NCBI GenBank assembly: GCA_050260515.1
Contig: JBLNCI010000007.1
Span: 62,001 to 126,000, forward strand
From: DATJIG01 sp050260515
GTDB taxonomy: Bacteria > Pseudomonadota > Alphaproteobacteria > SMXQ01
Direction of reading: 5' to 3'
DNA: 64,000 bases
A program made the position numbers and the translations under genes. The notes under the pieces are model-generated. The model saw nothing but the letters and a program-made list of their open reading frames with translations. It made no database searches and was not told where the DNA came from. This document shows positions 33,397 through 41,092 of the stretch, one piece after another (the stretch's first letter is position 1; each line of letters starts with the position of its first letter).

Positions 33397-33600
33397 ATGC
33401 ACGTCACGCCCCTGATCCTCGAGACCGTCAAGCTCCGTTCCGCTGCCGCGACCGCCCGCGACCTTGCCCGCGCCGCCCTGGCGCCGGCGGAAATAAACAG
33501 GCTGGCCGCGTATGCCTCCGCGCTCGAGACGCGCGCCGACGAGATCGAGGTCATCACCACCGGAATCGTCGACGAGTGGATCGTCGCCCACGCGAGCTGA
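33397..33600 (+). CDS. small helical protein D
   Basis: 67 residues, two predicted helices: ATARDLARAALAP and INRLAAYASALETRADEIE, matching the repeated pattern of proteins A-C. A GAGAGA ribosome site precedes the ATG. The leader carries a GGTCGGG/CCCGACC inverted repeat (about 33360-33384). It lies downstream of the histidine kinase. Function unknown. Confidence 0.6.
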   Translation: MHVTPLILETVKLRSAAATARDLARAALAPAEINRLAAYASALETRADEIEVITTGIVDEWIVAHAS

Positions 33601-33638
33601 TCGCGGCGCGACGATCACCCCGTCAATTGTCGCGCCCG

Positions 33639-33836
33639 TCAGTTGTCGCGTGGGCGCGATCCGCCGGTCCAGGCGGCGAGCGTACCGCGACGCGCGTGGC
33701 GCTCCGCCTCCATGCGGTCGTAGCCCTCCGCGAGATCAAGCAGCAGTTTGCGCGAACCCTCGTCCCGCATGCCTTCGGCGATCATGCGCAATTCGTCGGC
33801 GCGGTCGCCGAAACGGTCTGACAGTCGGTCGAACAT
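33639..33836 (-). CDS. small helical protein E
   Basis: 65 residues starting at the ATG at 33836, with GGAG five bases upstream. RADELRMIAEGM ... RKLLLDLAEGYDRMEAE fits the common alphaproteobacterial small-protein pattern (ADEL..IAE ... L..IA..YDRMA) and resembles proteins A-D. It is on the strand opposite to D and convergent with it. Function unknown. Confidence 0.65.
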   Translation of the reverse strand: MFDRLSDRFGDRADELRMIAEGMRDEGSRKLLLDLAEGYDRMEAERHARRGTLAAWTGGSRPRDN

Positions 33837-34004
33837 CGGAACTCCGGCCCAGCAATGAACACGCGGCTTTGAACGCCGCCTGAGATACGCGAACTCAGCT
33901 CCTCGACGGAAATGTCTTGTTTGGGTTCGCTCGTGGCAACGCGTCACGCCGACACGACCGAAATCCGGCGAGGTCGCCACCCAGAAGCTGCAGCCGGTCT
34001 GACC

Positions 34005-34029
34005 GGAACGCGGAGCTGCGATTCGCGTT
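34005..34029 (+). promoter_or_regulatory. EcfG-type promoter of the PRC-barrel gene
   Basis: GGAAC (34005-34009), 16 bases, CGTT (34026-34029), 42 bases before the ATG at 34072. Fifth exact match of this form in the window. Confidence 0.65.
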
Positions 34030-34071
34030 GGGCAGTCGCAGACCTTCGCCCACCACATTGGGAGACGCGCC

Positions 34072-34431
34072 ATGGCTGAACGGGAAACCTCGTCCATCAT
34101 CTCCGCCGACAAGGTGGAGGGCACCGCGGTCTACGACCGCTCCGGCAATCGCCTCGGCACCGTCGAGGACGTCATGCTCGACAAGGTGAGCGGCAAGGCG
34201 CTCTACGCGATCATGTCGTTCGGCGGCTTTCTCGGCATGGGAGAGAACCACTATCCGCTGCCGTGGTCGTCGCTGACCTACGACACCGGCCAGGGCGGCT
34301 ACGTCGTCGACCTGAAGAAGGAGCAGCTCCAGAACGCGCCGACCTACGACCCGAGCAACGCCGGCGCCTGGACCTCCGAGTACGGCCGCGACATCGACCA
34401 GTACTGGAACCGCTCGCGCACGATGCCCTGA
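34072..34431 (+). CDS. PRC-barrel domain protein
   Basis: 119 residues forming one PRC-barrel domain (about 8-90), with EGTAVYDRSGNRLGTVEDVMLDK-type strands and LPWSSLTYDT. The C-terminal 25 residues are polar, including a DYQYWN-like end. Stand-alone PRC-barrel proteins are frequent members of the alphaproteobacterial stress regulon; the molecular role is not known. The EcfG-type promoter just upstream supports this. It has no signal peptide. Confidence 0.85.
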   Translation: MAERETSSIISADKVEGTAVYDRSGNRLGTVEDVMLDKVSGKALYAIMSFGGFLGMGENHYPLPWSSLTYDTGQGGYVVDLKKEQLQNAPTYDPSNAGAWTSEYGRDIDQYWNRSRTMP

Positions 34432-34458
34432 CGCGACCTGCGGCCGGGCCCTGCCGCC

Positions 34459-34482
34459 GCTCCGGCGCGCTCGCGCCGGAGC
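34459..34482. terminator. strong hairpin after the PRC-barrel gene
   Basis: GCTCCGGCGC (34459-34468) and GCGCCGGAGC (34473-34482) pair perfectly around a four-base loop. There is no T tract, so it may act with Rho or as an mRNA 3' end stabiliser. The 378-base gap 34432-34809 otherwise holds the nrdJ promoter and DnaA-box-like sites; I see no gene in it. Confidence 0.5.
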
Positions 34483-34518
34483 GCGCGTGCTGCCGTCTGC
34501 AACCGACGTCCGCCTGCC

Positions 34519-34527
34519 TGTGGAGAA
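34519..34527 (-). promoter_or_regulatory. near-consensus DnaA box
   Basis: The minus strand reads TTCTCCACA, one mismatch to TTATCCACA. It is 261 bases before the exact box at 34788-34796. Confidence 0.35.
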
Positions 34528-34644
34528 GCCGGTGGATAGCGGCCGGCCGTTCGCTGTGGAACGCGGGTACCGTCCCGAATTCGCCCGCCGAATCAACGGC
34601 CAAGCCCGCCCGGCACCTGTGGGTACAAAAAGAGAACAACCCGC

Positions 34645-34673
34645 TTGACCGCCTCCGGGCCCATTCCTAGAAT
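34645..34673 (+). promoter_or_regulatory. housekeeping-type promoter of nrdJ
   Basis: TTGACC (34645-34650), 17-base spacer, TAGAAT (34668-34673). Good match to a sigma-70 promoter, and the only one before nrdJ in this orientation. It predicts a leader of about 130 bases. Confidence 0.6.
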
Positions 34674-34787
34674 GAGCGCCGCTCCCCGGTTGCCGAAGTT
34701 CTGACGTATTTTCAATGCGTTAGGCGTTCCCCGCGCGTTTGCCGCAACGCACCGCGCGCGCTTTGGCGCCGCCGTTGTATGGTCGAG

Positions 34788-34796
34788 TTATCCACA
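34788..34796 (+). promoter_or_regulatory. exact DnaA box before nrdJ
   Basis: TTATCCACA, a perfect DnaA box, 13 bases before the nrdJ start and just before the ribosome site (AGAGG). It lies in the transcribed leader, so DnaA binding could hinder elongation or translation start. DnaA control of nrd genes is known from E. coli nrdAB. Confidence 0.6.
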
Positions 34797-34809
34797 AGAG
34801 GTTCCGTCC

Positions 34810-37119
34810 ATGGCCAGCGTCGCCGCGATCTCCCAGCAGATCTGGGACATGAAGTACCGCCTCAAGGACGCCAAGGGCGCCCCTGTGGACAAGGCGATGG
34901 ACGACACCTGGCGCCGCGTCGCCCGCGCGCTGGCGGAGCCCGAGCGCGACCGCGCGCTGTGGGAGGACCGCTTCTTCGAAGCGCTCAAGGATTTCGAGTT
35001 CCTGCCGGCGGGCCGCATCATCGCGGGCTCGGGCACCGGGCGGAACGTCACGCTGTTCAACTGCTTCGTCATGGGGACGATCCCCGACAGCATGGGCGGC
35101 ATCTTCGAGAACCTGAAGGAAGCCGCGCTCACGATGCAGCAGGGCGGCGGCATCGGCTACGACTTCTCGACGCTGCGCCCGCGCGGGGCACCGGTGAAGG
35201 GCGTCGGCGCCGACGCCTCCGGGCCGCTCTCGTTCATGGACGTGTGGGACGCGATGTGCCGCACCATCATGAGCGCGGGCTCGCGCCGCGGCGCGATGAT
35301 GGCGACGATGCGCTGCGACCATCCCGACATCGAGGCGTTCATCGAGGCCAAGCGCGAGCCCGGCCGCTTGCGCATGTTCAACCTCTCGGTGCTGGTCACC
35401 GACGCGTTCATGGACGCGGTCAAAGAGGACGCGCCGTGGAACCTGGTGTTCGACGGCACGATCGTGAAGACGGTGCAGGCCCGCGCGCTGTGGGACCAGA
35501 TCATGCGCGCGACCTACGCCTACGCCGAGCCGGGCGTGATCTTCATCGACCGCATCAACCGCCAGAACAACCTCTGGTACTGCGAGACGATCAGCGCGAC
35601 GAATCCGTGCGGCGAGCAGCCGCTGCCGCCCTACGGCGCGTGCGATCTCGGCTCGATCAACCTCGCCCGGCTGGTGAAGAACCCGTTCGAGGCCGACGCG
35701 CACCTCGACCTCGACCGGCTGCGGACCATCGTGCCGCTCGCCGTCCGCATGCTCGACAACGTCATCGACATCTCGCGCTTCCCGCTCAGCCAGCAGGAGC
35801 ACGAGGCGAAGGCGAAGCGCCGCGTCGGCCTCGGCGTCACCGGATTGGCCGACGCGCTGATCCAGTGCGGGCTCCGCTACGGCACGCAGGCCGCGGTGCA
35901 AACGACCGAAGCGTGGATGCGCGAGATCCGCCGCGCGGCCTACCTCGCCTCGACCGAGATCGCCGCCGAAAAAGGCGCATTCCCGCTCTACGACCGCGAC
36001 CAGTACCTCAAGGGCGAAACCATCAAGAACCTCGAGCCCGAGATCCAGGACGCGATCGCGAAGCATGGCATCCGCAACGCGCTGCTGACCTCGATCGCGC
36101 CGACCGGGACGATCTCGCTCCTGGCCGACAACGTGTCGTCGGGTCTCGAGCCGGTGTTCAGCTTCACCTACACCCGCCACATCCTCATGCCCGACGGCAC
36201 GCGCAAGGACGAGGAGGTGTCGGACTTCGCCTACCGCCTCTACAAGCGCGTGAAGGGCGAGACCGCGCCGCTCACCGACGCCTTCGTCGACGCCCAGCGC
36301 CTCACGCCCAACGAGCACGTCGTCATGCAGGCGGCGGTGCAGAAGTACATCGACTCGTCGATCTCGAAGACGATCAACGTGCCCGAGGACATCGCCTTCG
36401 ACGCGTTCAAGGACATCTACCTCGAGGCCTACGAGACCGGCTGCAAGGGCTGCACGACGTACCGGCCGAACTCGATCACCGGCGCGGTGCTGGAGGTCGC
36501 GAAGCCGACCGCCGACGCCGAGCCCGAGCTGCCGCTCGATGAGCCGCCGTCGCGGCCGGCCGACGCGTTCGAGGCCGGCGGCGTCGTCTACATGACGAAG
36601 CCGCTCGACCGTCCCGAGGCGCTGCCCGGCAAGACCTACAAGGTCCGCTGGCCCGAGTCCGACCACGCCATCTACATCACCATCAACGACGTGATCCAGG
36701 ACGGCCGCCGCCGCCCGTTCGAGATCTTCATCAACTCGAAGAACATGGACCACTACGCCTGGACCGTCGCGCTGACGCGGATGATCTCGGCGGTGTTCCG
36801 CCGGGGCGGCGATCTGTCGTTCGTCGTCGAGGAGCTCAAGGCGGTGTTCGATCCGCGCGGCGGCCAGTGGATGGGTGGCCGTTATGTGCCGTCGCTGCTC
36901 GCCGCCATCGGCGAGGTGATCGAGGAGCACATGATCGACATCGGCTTCATGCCGAACACCAAGCAGCGCCGCGAGGGCAAGATCGAGCCCGCGGAGCTGC
37001 GCCAGGTGGTGAACGCCGAGGCCCGCATGCGCCAGTGCCCGAAGTGCGGCGAGGCGTCGCTCGTCCGCCAGGAAGGCTGCGACGTGTGCGTCTCCTGCGC
37101 GTACTCGAAGTGTGGGTGA
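34810..37119 (+). CDS. nrdJ: adenosylcobalamin-dependent ribonucleotide reductase (class II)
   Basis: Makes deoxyribonucleotides with an adenosylcobalamin-derived radical. 769 residues. Catalytic cysteines are recognisable: Cys85 in FNCFV and Cys267 in NPCGEQPLPPYGACDLGSINL, with the partner near residue 435-450 in the barrel and phosphate-binding APTGTISLLAD. The C-terminal tail has the redox/zinc cysteines CPKCG and CVSCAYSKCG. No class I nrdAB is in the window. Its need for adenosylcobalamin fits the adenosyltransferase at 12976. An exact DnaA box lies in the leader. Confidence 0.94.
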   Translation: MASVAAISQQIWDMKYRLKDAKGAPVDKAMDDTWRRVARALAEPERDRALWEDRFFEALKDFEFLPAGRIIAGSGTGRNVTLFNCFVMGTIPDSMGGIFENLKEAALTMQQGGGIGYDFSTLRPRGAPVKGVGADASGPLSFMDVWDAMCRTIMSAGSRRGAMMATMRCDHPDIEAFIEAKREPGRLRMFNLSVLVTDAFMDAVKEDAPWNLVFDGTIVKTVQARALWDQIMRATYAYAEPGVIFIDRINRQNNLWYCETISATNPCGEQPLPPYGACDLGSINLARLVKNPFEADAHLDLDRLRTIVPLAVRMLDNVIDISRFPLSQQEHEAKAKRRVGLGVTGLADALIQCGLRYGTQAAVQTTEAWMREIRRAAYLASTEIAAEKGAFPLYDRDQYLKGETIKNLEPEIQDAIAKHGIRNALLTSIAPTGTISLLADNVSSGLEPVFSFTYTRHILMPDGTRKDEEVSDFAYRLYKRVKGETAPLTDAFVDAQRLTPNEHVVMQAAVQKYIDSSISKTINVPEDIAFDAFKDIYLEAYETGCKGCTTYRPNSITGAVLEVAKPTADAEPELPLDEPPSRPADAFEAGGVVYMTKPLDRPEALPGKTYKVRWPESDHAIYITINDVIQDGRRRPFEIFINSKNMDHYAWTVALTRMISAVFRRGGDLSFVVEELKAVFDPRGGQWMGGRYVPSLLAAIGEVIEEHMIDIGFMPNTKQRREGKIEPAELRQVVNAEARMRQCPKCGEASLVRQEGCDVCVSCAYSKCG

Positions 37120-37135
37120 GAGTCACTCCGTTGGC

Positions 37136-37636
37136 ATGAAGGTGGCGCTCGTCGCGCGCGCCGCGATCGCGGTCGCGGCGCTGATCGCGACGCTGACCGG
37201 CGTAAGCGCCCTCGCCCAGCCGGCGACCATCGCCGGCGTGTGGTGGACGCCGGAGCGCGACGGCAAGATCGAGATCGTCATCGACGACGCGGCCACCGCG
37301 AACGGACGCCTGATCGCGATCGCCCCCGACGCGGCCGATCGCGACACCAAGAATCCCAACCTCGCGTTGCGCGACCGACCGGTGCTCGGGCTGACGATCC
37401 TGCGGGACTTTCGCCAGGAGCGCGACGGGAGCTGGAGCGGCGGCACGGTCTACGACCCCGAGACCGGCAGCACCTATCGCGGCACACTGTCCCTCGACGG
37501 CTCCGACCGCCTCCGCATGCGCGGCTACATCGGGATATCGCTGTTCGGGCGCACCGAGATCCTCGATCGCGTCAGGGGTCCCTCGCCGGCGGCGCAACAG
37601 CCGGGCGAGCCCGAGCTCGTGTACACGCCGCGCTGA
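37136..37636 (+). CDS. exported DUF2147 protein
   Basis: 166 residues with a signal peptide cleaved near ALAQ (about 22-25) and a DUF2147 domain following (IAGVWWTPERDGKIEIV to the C-terminus). DUF2147 proteins are small secreted or periplasmic beta proteins of unknown function, frequent in proteobacteria. The conserved DxKNPNL segment is visible near residue 60. The ATG at 37136, 16 bases after nrdJ, was chosen because the signal peptide begins there. The C-terminal 20 residues are Pro/Gln-rich. Confidence 0.85.
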   Translation: MKVALVARAAIAVAALIATLTGVSALAQPATIAGVWWTPERDGKIEIVIDDAATANGRLIAIAPDAADRDTKNPNLALRDRPVLGLTILRDFRQERDGSWSGGTVYDPETGSTYRGTLSLDGSDRLRMRGYIGISLFGRTEILDRVRGPSPAAQQPGEPELVYTPR

Positions 37637-37687
37637 GCGACCGGTGAGGCCAAGGTGGCCGTCGGCGATCTCCGCCGCGAGCTCGGC

Positions 37688-38101
37688 TCAGCGCGCGTCC
37701 GGCGCCGGAGCGACGACCGGCTTCGCCGGAAGGAGCGGCGTGGGCGCCGCGACCGGAGTGGCTTCGGCAACCGCCGGCACGTCGCTCGCTGCCGGCACGT
37801 CGGCCGGCACCGTCGCCGCGGCGGGCTGCACCGGCCGGTCGGCATCCTTCGCGACGCGGTCGGCCGGCTGGACGGGACCCGGCTTCTGCGCCAGCGCCTG
37901 ACCGAGCGACAGCAACAGCACCATCGCCATCGCGCCGTTCTCGGCTTGCAGCGAATCGAGCGACAGAGCGGGGCGCGGCGCGGCAAGCATGCCGACGAGA
38001 AGCACCGAGGCCATGGTCCAGCGCACCACGCGGACGTGGCCGACTGCGGCCAGGGCGCCGGCGCCAGAGCCCGCACCAGTGTAGCGGCGACGAATGTCCA
38101 T
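37688..38101 (-). CDS. Pro/Ala-rich hypothetical protein
   Basis: 137 residues with no recognised domain. A basic N-terminus (about 1-12) precedes two hydrophobic stretches (about 17-50 and 60-72). The second half is a Pro/Ala/Val-rich low-complexity tail (about 75-137) with PAADVPA-like repeats. GGGAG eight bases ahead supports the start at 38101. It is probably exported or membrane-anchored. Codon bias suggests it is real, but confidence is moderate. It is convergent with the DUF2147 gene. Confidence 0.55.
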   Translation of the reverse strand: MDIRRRYTGAGSGAGALAAVGHVRVVRWTMASVLLVGMLAAPRPALSLDSLQAENGAMAMVLLLSLGQALAQKPGPVQPADRVAKDADRPVQPAAATVPADVPAASDVPAVAEATPVAAPTPLLPAKPVVAPAPDAR

Positions 38102-38397
38102 CGAACGTCTCCCGACGATCTTCCGATGGACAAGCAACGTCGGCCGCGCTCATCGGTGCCATCGGCAATTGAGCCAAGACGTTGGCGGACAACGGCAAAT
38201 CCGCTCGCGCGCCCTTTTTCGCCCGACTGCGCTCATGGCGTGCGAGCGCCGTGCGCTGGCGGCGGCGAACCCATGCAGGTGCAAACATCGACGGCATGCG
38301 GGTTTCCGCAGGGCGGCGATGCCGGCGCGCGACGAACCGACCGCGACGCCGGCACATCGCGACGCGCCCGCGCCCGCGATTCGATTCCGATTTGCTC

Positions 38398-39057
38398 TCA
38401 GCGCGCCCGGGTCAGACGCCGCACGCGGTCGCGCAGCGCATGCAACGGGCCTTCCGGAATACCCATCTCGTCGAGGTGACGGACGGTGTTCTCGAGGTAC
38501 TCGGGATTCGTCCCGCCCTTGCCCTCGCTCGCGGCGATGATCCCGGCCGCGCGCGGCATCGGCAGCTTGCGCGCGTACTGATGATGCCGGCGGTCGACGA
38601 CGTAGCCCCACGCGGGAACGGTGTCGCCCGAGGTGAGCTTCACCGTGAGTCGCCGACGCAGGTACACGTTGGTCACCCGTTCGCGCTCGTCGAGGTAGGC
38701 GAGGACCTTTGCCTCGTCGCTTTCATCCACCGCGAACGCGATTCCCTTGCACGCGCCGCCGCGATCGAGACCGAGCACCAGCCCCGGCCGCTCGGGGGTG
38801 CCGCGCCAGACGTGGGAGTAGACGCAGAACGCGCGATGCCACCCGCGCACCAGGCCATATTCCATGTGGCGATGGATGAACCCCGGATTCCACATCAGCG
38901 ACCCATAGCCGAACACCCACACGAGCTTTTCCGTGGGCCGGGGCGCGGCGCCGTGACTGGATGGGGCACGGGCCGTGACACGCCGCCGCTTCGCTGCCGC
39001 GCGCGACCCGAATTTCGCCTTGGTCGCGGCCTTTTTTGTCCGGGAAGATCGTCGCAT
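38398..39057 (-). CDS. chaC: ChaC-like gamma-glutamylcyclotransferase
   Basis: Cleaves gamma-glutamyl peptides, in ChaC-type enzymes glutathione, to 5-oxoproline. The 219-residue product has the substrate loop YGSL (51-54) in VFGYGSLMWNP, the RGTPERPGLVLGL strand and the catalytic glutamate in YLDERERV (Glu124 or Glu126). The first 40 residues are an Arg/Lys/Ala-rich tail absent from ordinary ChaC, similar in character to those on ArgH and TyrA. It may lower glutathione under stress; regulation is unknown. Confidence 0.88.
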   Translation of the reverse strand: MRRSSRTKKAATKAKFGSRAAAKRRRVTARAPSSHGAAPRPTEKLVWVFGYGSLMWNPGFIHRHMEYGLVRGWHRAFCVYSHVWRGTPERPGLVLGLDRGGACKGIAFAVDESDEAKVLAYLDERERVTNVYLRRRLTVKLTSGDTVPAWGYVVDRRHHQYARKLPMPRAAGIIAASEGKGGTNPEYLENTVRHLDEMGIPEGPLHALRDRVRRLTRAR

Positions 39058-39232
39058 CCGCTTCGCGCGCGCTGGGCCGCCGCCTCGACGGCCGGTTGTC
39101 CGGCACTATACAGTCGTTCGCGCCGGCGGACGAAGTGCGCCGGGTGAAGCGGCCCGGGGCGGCCGGACGTCAATGAACTGCGCGTGCGGGTGTCCCGCGC
39201 CGGAGTATCGAGTGGAAGACCGAGGATCCCAC

Positions 39233-40465
39233 ATGTCGCTCCCGACCGACCGCCGCTATTCCGGCCCTGCCGACCTCGAGCTCGAGCCCGAGGTCATCCC
39301 GTACGTTCCGGCGCCGCGTCGCCGCGGCCGCACGGTGTTCTCGGCGGTGGTCTCGGCCCTGTTCATCGGCATCGCGGCGCTGGTCGCCGGCTGGTGGATC
39401 GTCGGCAGCCGCATCGAGGACCAGATCGACGGCATGGCGGCGCGCATCGCCGCCGATGGCGGCTCGCTCGCCGCCGAGAAGAGAAGCCGCGGCGGATTTC
39501 CGTTCCGTCCGACCGTCATCCTGACCAAGCCCTCGGTGACGATGCCGGCGGGCGCTCCCGGCCCATGGGCATGGGAGGGCGACCGGGCACTGATCCGCGT
39601 ATCGCTGTTCTCGCCGCGCTCGATCGAGATCGTGCTCGACGGCACCAGCCACCTCACCATGGCGCCGCTGGGACGGGCGGTCGATCTCGCGCTCCAGGCT
39701 GGCGTCGCCAACGCCCGGTTCGGCCGCGCGCCCGGCCGGGAGACGATGACGATCCGCCTCGCGAACGTGACGGCGGCGATGCCGTCCGGCGACACCGTGC
39801 AGCTCGATTCCGCCACCGTCGATCTCGCCCGCTCGGCGGTGCCGCCGATCGACGAACGCACCGAAGCCTACAGCGCCCGCCTGCAGGTCTACGGGCTCAA
39901 CCTGCCGCCGAGCGCCGCGACGCCCATGGGACGCAAGGTGGCAACGCTGCTGTTCGACACCCAGGTCCTGGGCCCGCTCGCCCCGGCGCTCGACACCGAG
40001 GCGTTCCGGGCGTGGCGCGACACCGGTGGCGTCGTGCAGATGCCGCGGCTGATGGCGCGCTTCGGCCCGCTCACGCTCGCCGCCGAGGGCACCTTCGCGC
40101 TCGACGGCGAGATGCAGCCGATGGGCGCCGGCACGGGCCGTATCCAGGGCTTCGCTCCGGCCCTCGACGCGCTCGCCGCCTCGCAGGTGATCAAGCTCAA
40201 CGACGCGGACACGGCGAAGAAGTTTCTGATGATGCTGGCGCGGCCGCCGACGCCGGGTGCCGAGCCCGAGCTTGCAGCGCCGCTCACGATCCAGAACGGG
40301 AAACTGCTGATGGGGCCCGTCGCGCTGATGCAGATGCCGCGCATCGTATGGCCCGGGGCTACGCCGGAGATTCCGCCGCCGCCCGCCGCGGCGAGCCCCG
40401 CGGCCGACGACGACGCGCCGATCGCGGCTCCGGCGCCGCACGTCGACATGCCGGAGGGCCGCTAA
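39233..40465 (+). CDS. DUF2125 membrane-anchored protein
   Basis: 410 residues. A cytoplasmic N-terminus of about 30 residues, a single transmembrane helix (about 36-57), then a large periplasmic DUF2125 domain (about 60-400). DUF2125 proteins are conserved in alphaproteobacteria, lie near the chorismate/His/Tyr genes and have no assigned function. The C-terminal 45 residues are Pro/Ala-rich. The ATG at 39233 has GAGGA eight bases ahead; an in-frame ATG at 39173 is weaker. exoD starts three bases after its stop. Confidence 0.84.
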   Translation: MSLPTDRRYSGPADLELEPEVIPYVPAPRRRGRTVFSAVVSALFIGIAALVAGWWIVGSRIEDQIDGMAARIAADGGSLAAEKRSRGGFPFRPTVILTKPSVTMPAGAPGPWAWEGDRALIRVSLFSPRSIEIVLDGTSHLTMAPLGRAVDLALQAGVANARFGRAPGRETMTIRLANVTAAMPSGDTVQLDSATVDLARSAVPPIDERTEAYSARLQVYGLNLPPSAATPMGRKVATLLFDTQVLGPLAPALDTEAFRAWRDTGGVVQMPRLMARFGPLTLAAEGTFALDGEMQPMGAGTGRIQGFAPALDALAASQVIKLNDADTAKKFLMMLARPPTPGAEPELAAPLTIQNGKLLMGPVALMQMPRIVWPGATPEIPPPPAAASPAADDDAPIAAPAPHVDMPEGR

Positions 40466-40468
40466 CGC

Positions 40469-41092
40469 GTGGAGCCCCGGCGCGATCGAGCGTCATCGCG
40501 CGGACAGCGCATCTCGGACGTGCTGCGCCGCCTCGGCGACGGCCTCGACGGCGCCACGATCTCGGTCGGGCACATCGCCGACCGCCTCGGTCCGCGCGCG
40601 TTCGGGCTGCTGATCCTCGTCGCATCGCTGCCGATGCTGATCCCCAATCTGCCGGGCGTCTCGACAGTGTTCGGAATTCTCATTCTCGTCCCCGCGCTCC
40701 AGATCGCCATCGGGCGGCGGCGGATCCGCCTGCCGCGCAGGCTGCGGCGCGTCACCGTCCCGACCAGGACGATGCGCACGGTGATCGAGAAGAGCGTGCC
40801 CTACGTCGAGAAGGCGGAGCGGCTGCTGCGCCCGCGTCTTCGCGCCCTGACCCGCGGCGCCGGACTCAATGCCGCGGGCGTGCTGATGGTGCTGCTCGGC
40901 ATCGTCATGGCGCTGCCGATTCCGTTCGGCAATTCGCCGCCGGCGGCGGCGTGCGCGTTGATCGCGGTCGGCGTGCTGTCGCGCGATGGCCTGTTCGTCG
41001 CGCTGGGCGCCGTCGTCGGCATCGCCGCGCTCGCGTTCGCGGGCAGTATCGTCTACGGATTCTTCTTCGTCACGGCCGCGGTCGTCGGCTAG
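40469..41092 (+). CDS. exoD: ExoD-family membrane protein
   Basis: 207 residues. ExoD proteins are inner-membrane proteins needed for normal exopolysaccharide and symbiosis in rhizobia. Hydrophobic segments are at about 46-60, 63-80, 135-152 and 160-205. LGPRAFGLLILVASLPMLIPN and GVLMVLLGIVMALPIPFGN are the two repeated core motifs. The GTG start is three bases after the DUF2125 stop. The stop shares CTAG (41089-41092) with the convergent tyrA stop. Confidence 0.85.
   Translation: MEPRRDRASSRGQRISDVLRRLGDGLDGATISVGHIADRLGPRAFGLLILVASLPMLIPNLPGVSTVFGILILVPALQIAIGRRRIRLPRRLRRVTVPTRTMRTVIEKSVPYVEKAERLLRPRLRALTRGAGLNAAGVLMVLLGIVMALPIPFGNSPPAAACALIAVGVLSRDGLFVALGAVVGIAALAFAGSIVYGFFFVTAAVVG

Noticed and set aside
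26947..34431. Prophage or integrated plasmid
   Set aside because: Apart from the RepA-like ATPase there is no integrase, structural, partition or toxin-antitoxin gene and no attachment repeats; the rest is regulatory.
34432..34809. Cobalamin riboswitch before nrdJ
   Set aside because: No B12-box-like core seen; the long gap is explained by a hairpin, a promoter and DnaA-like boxes.
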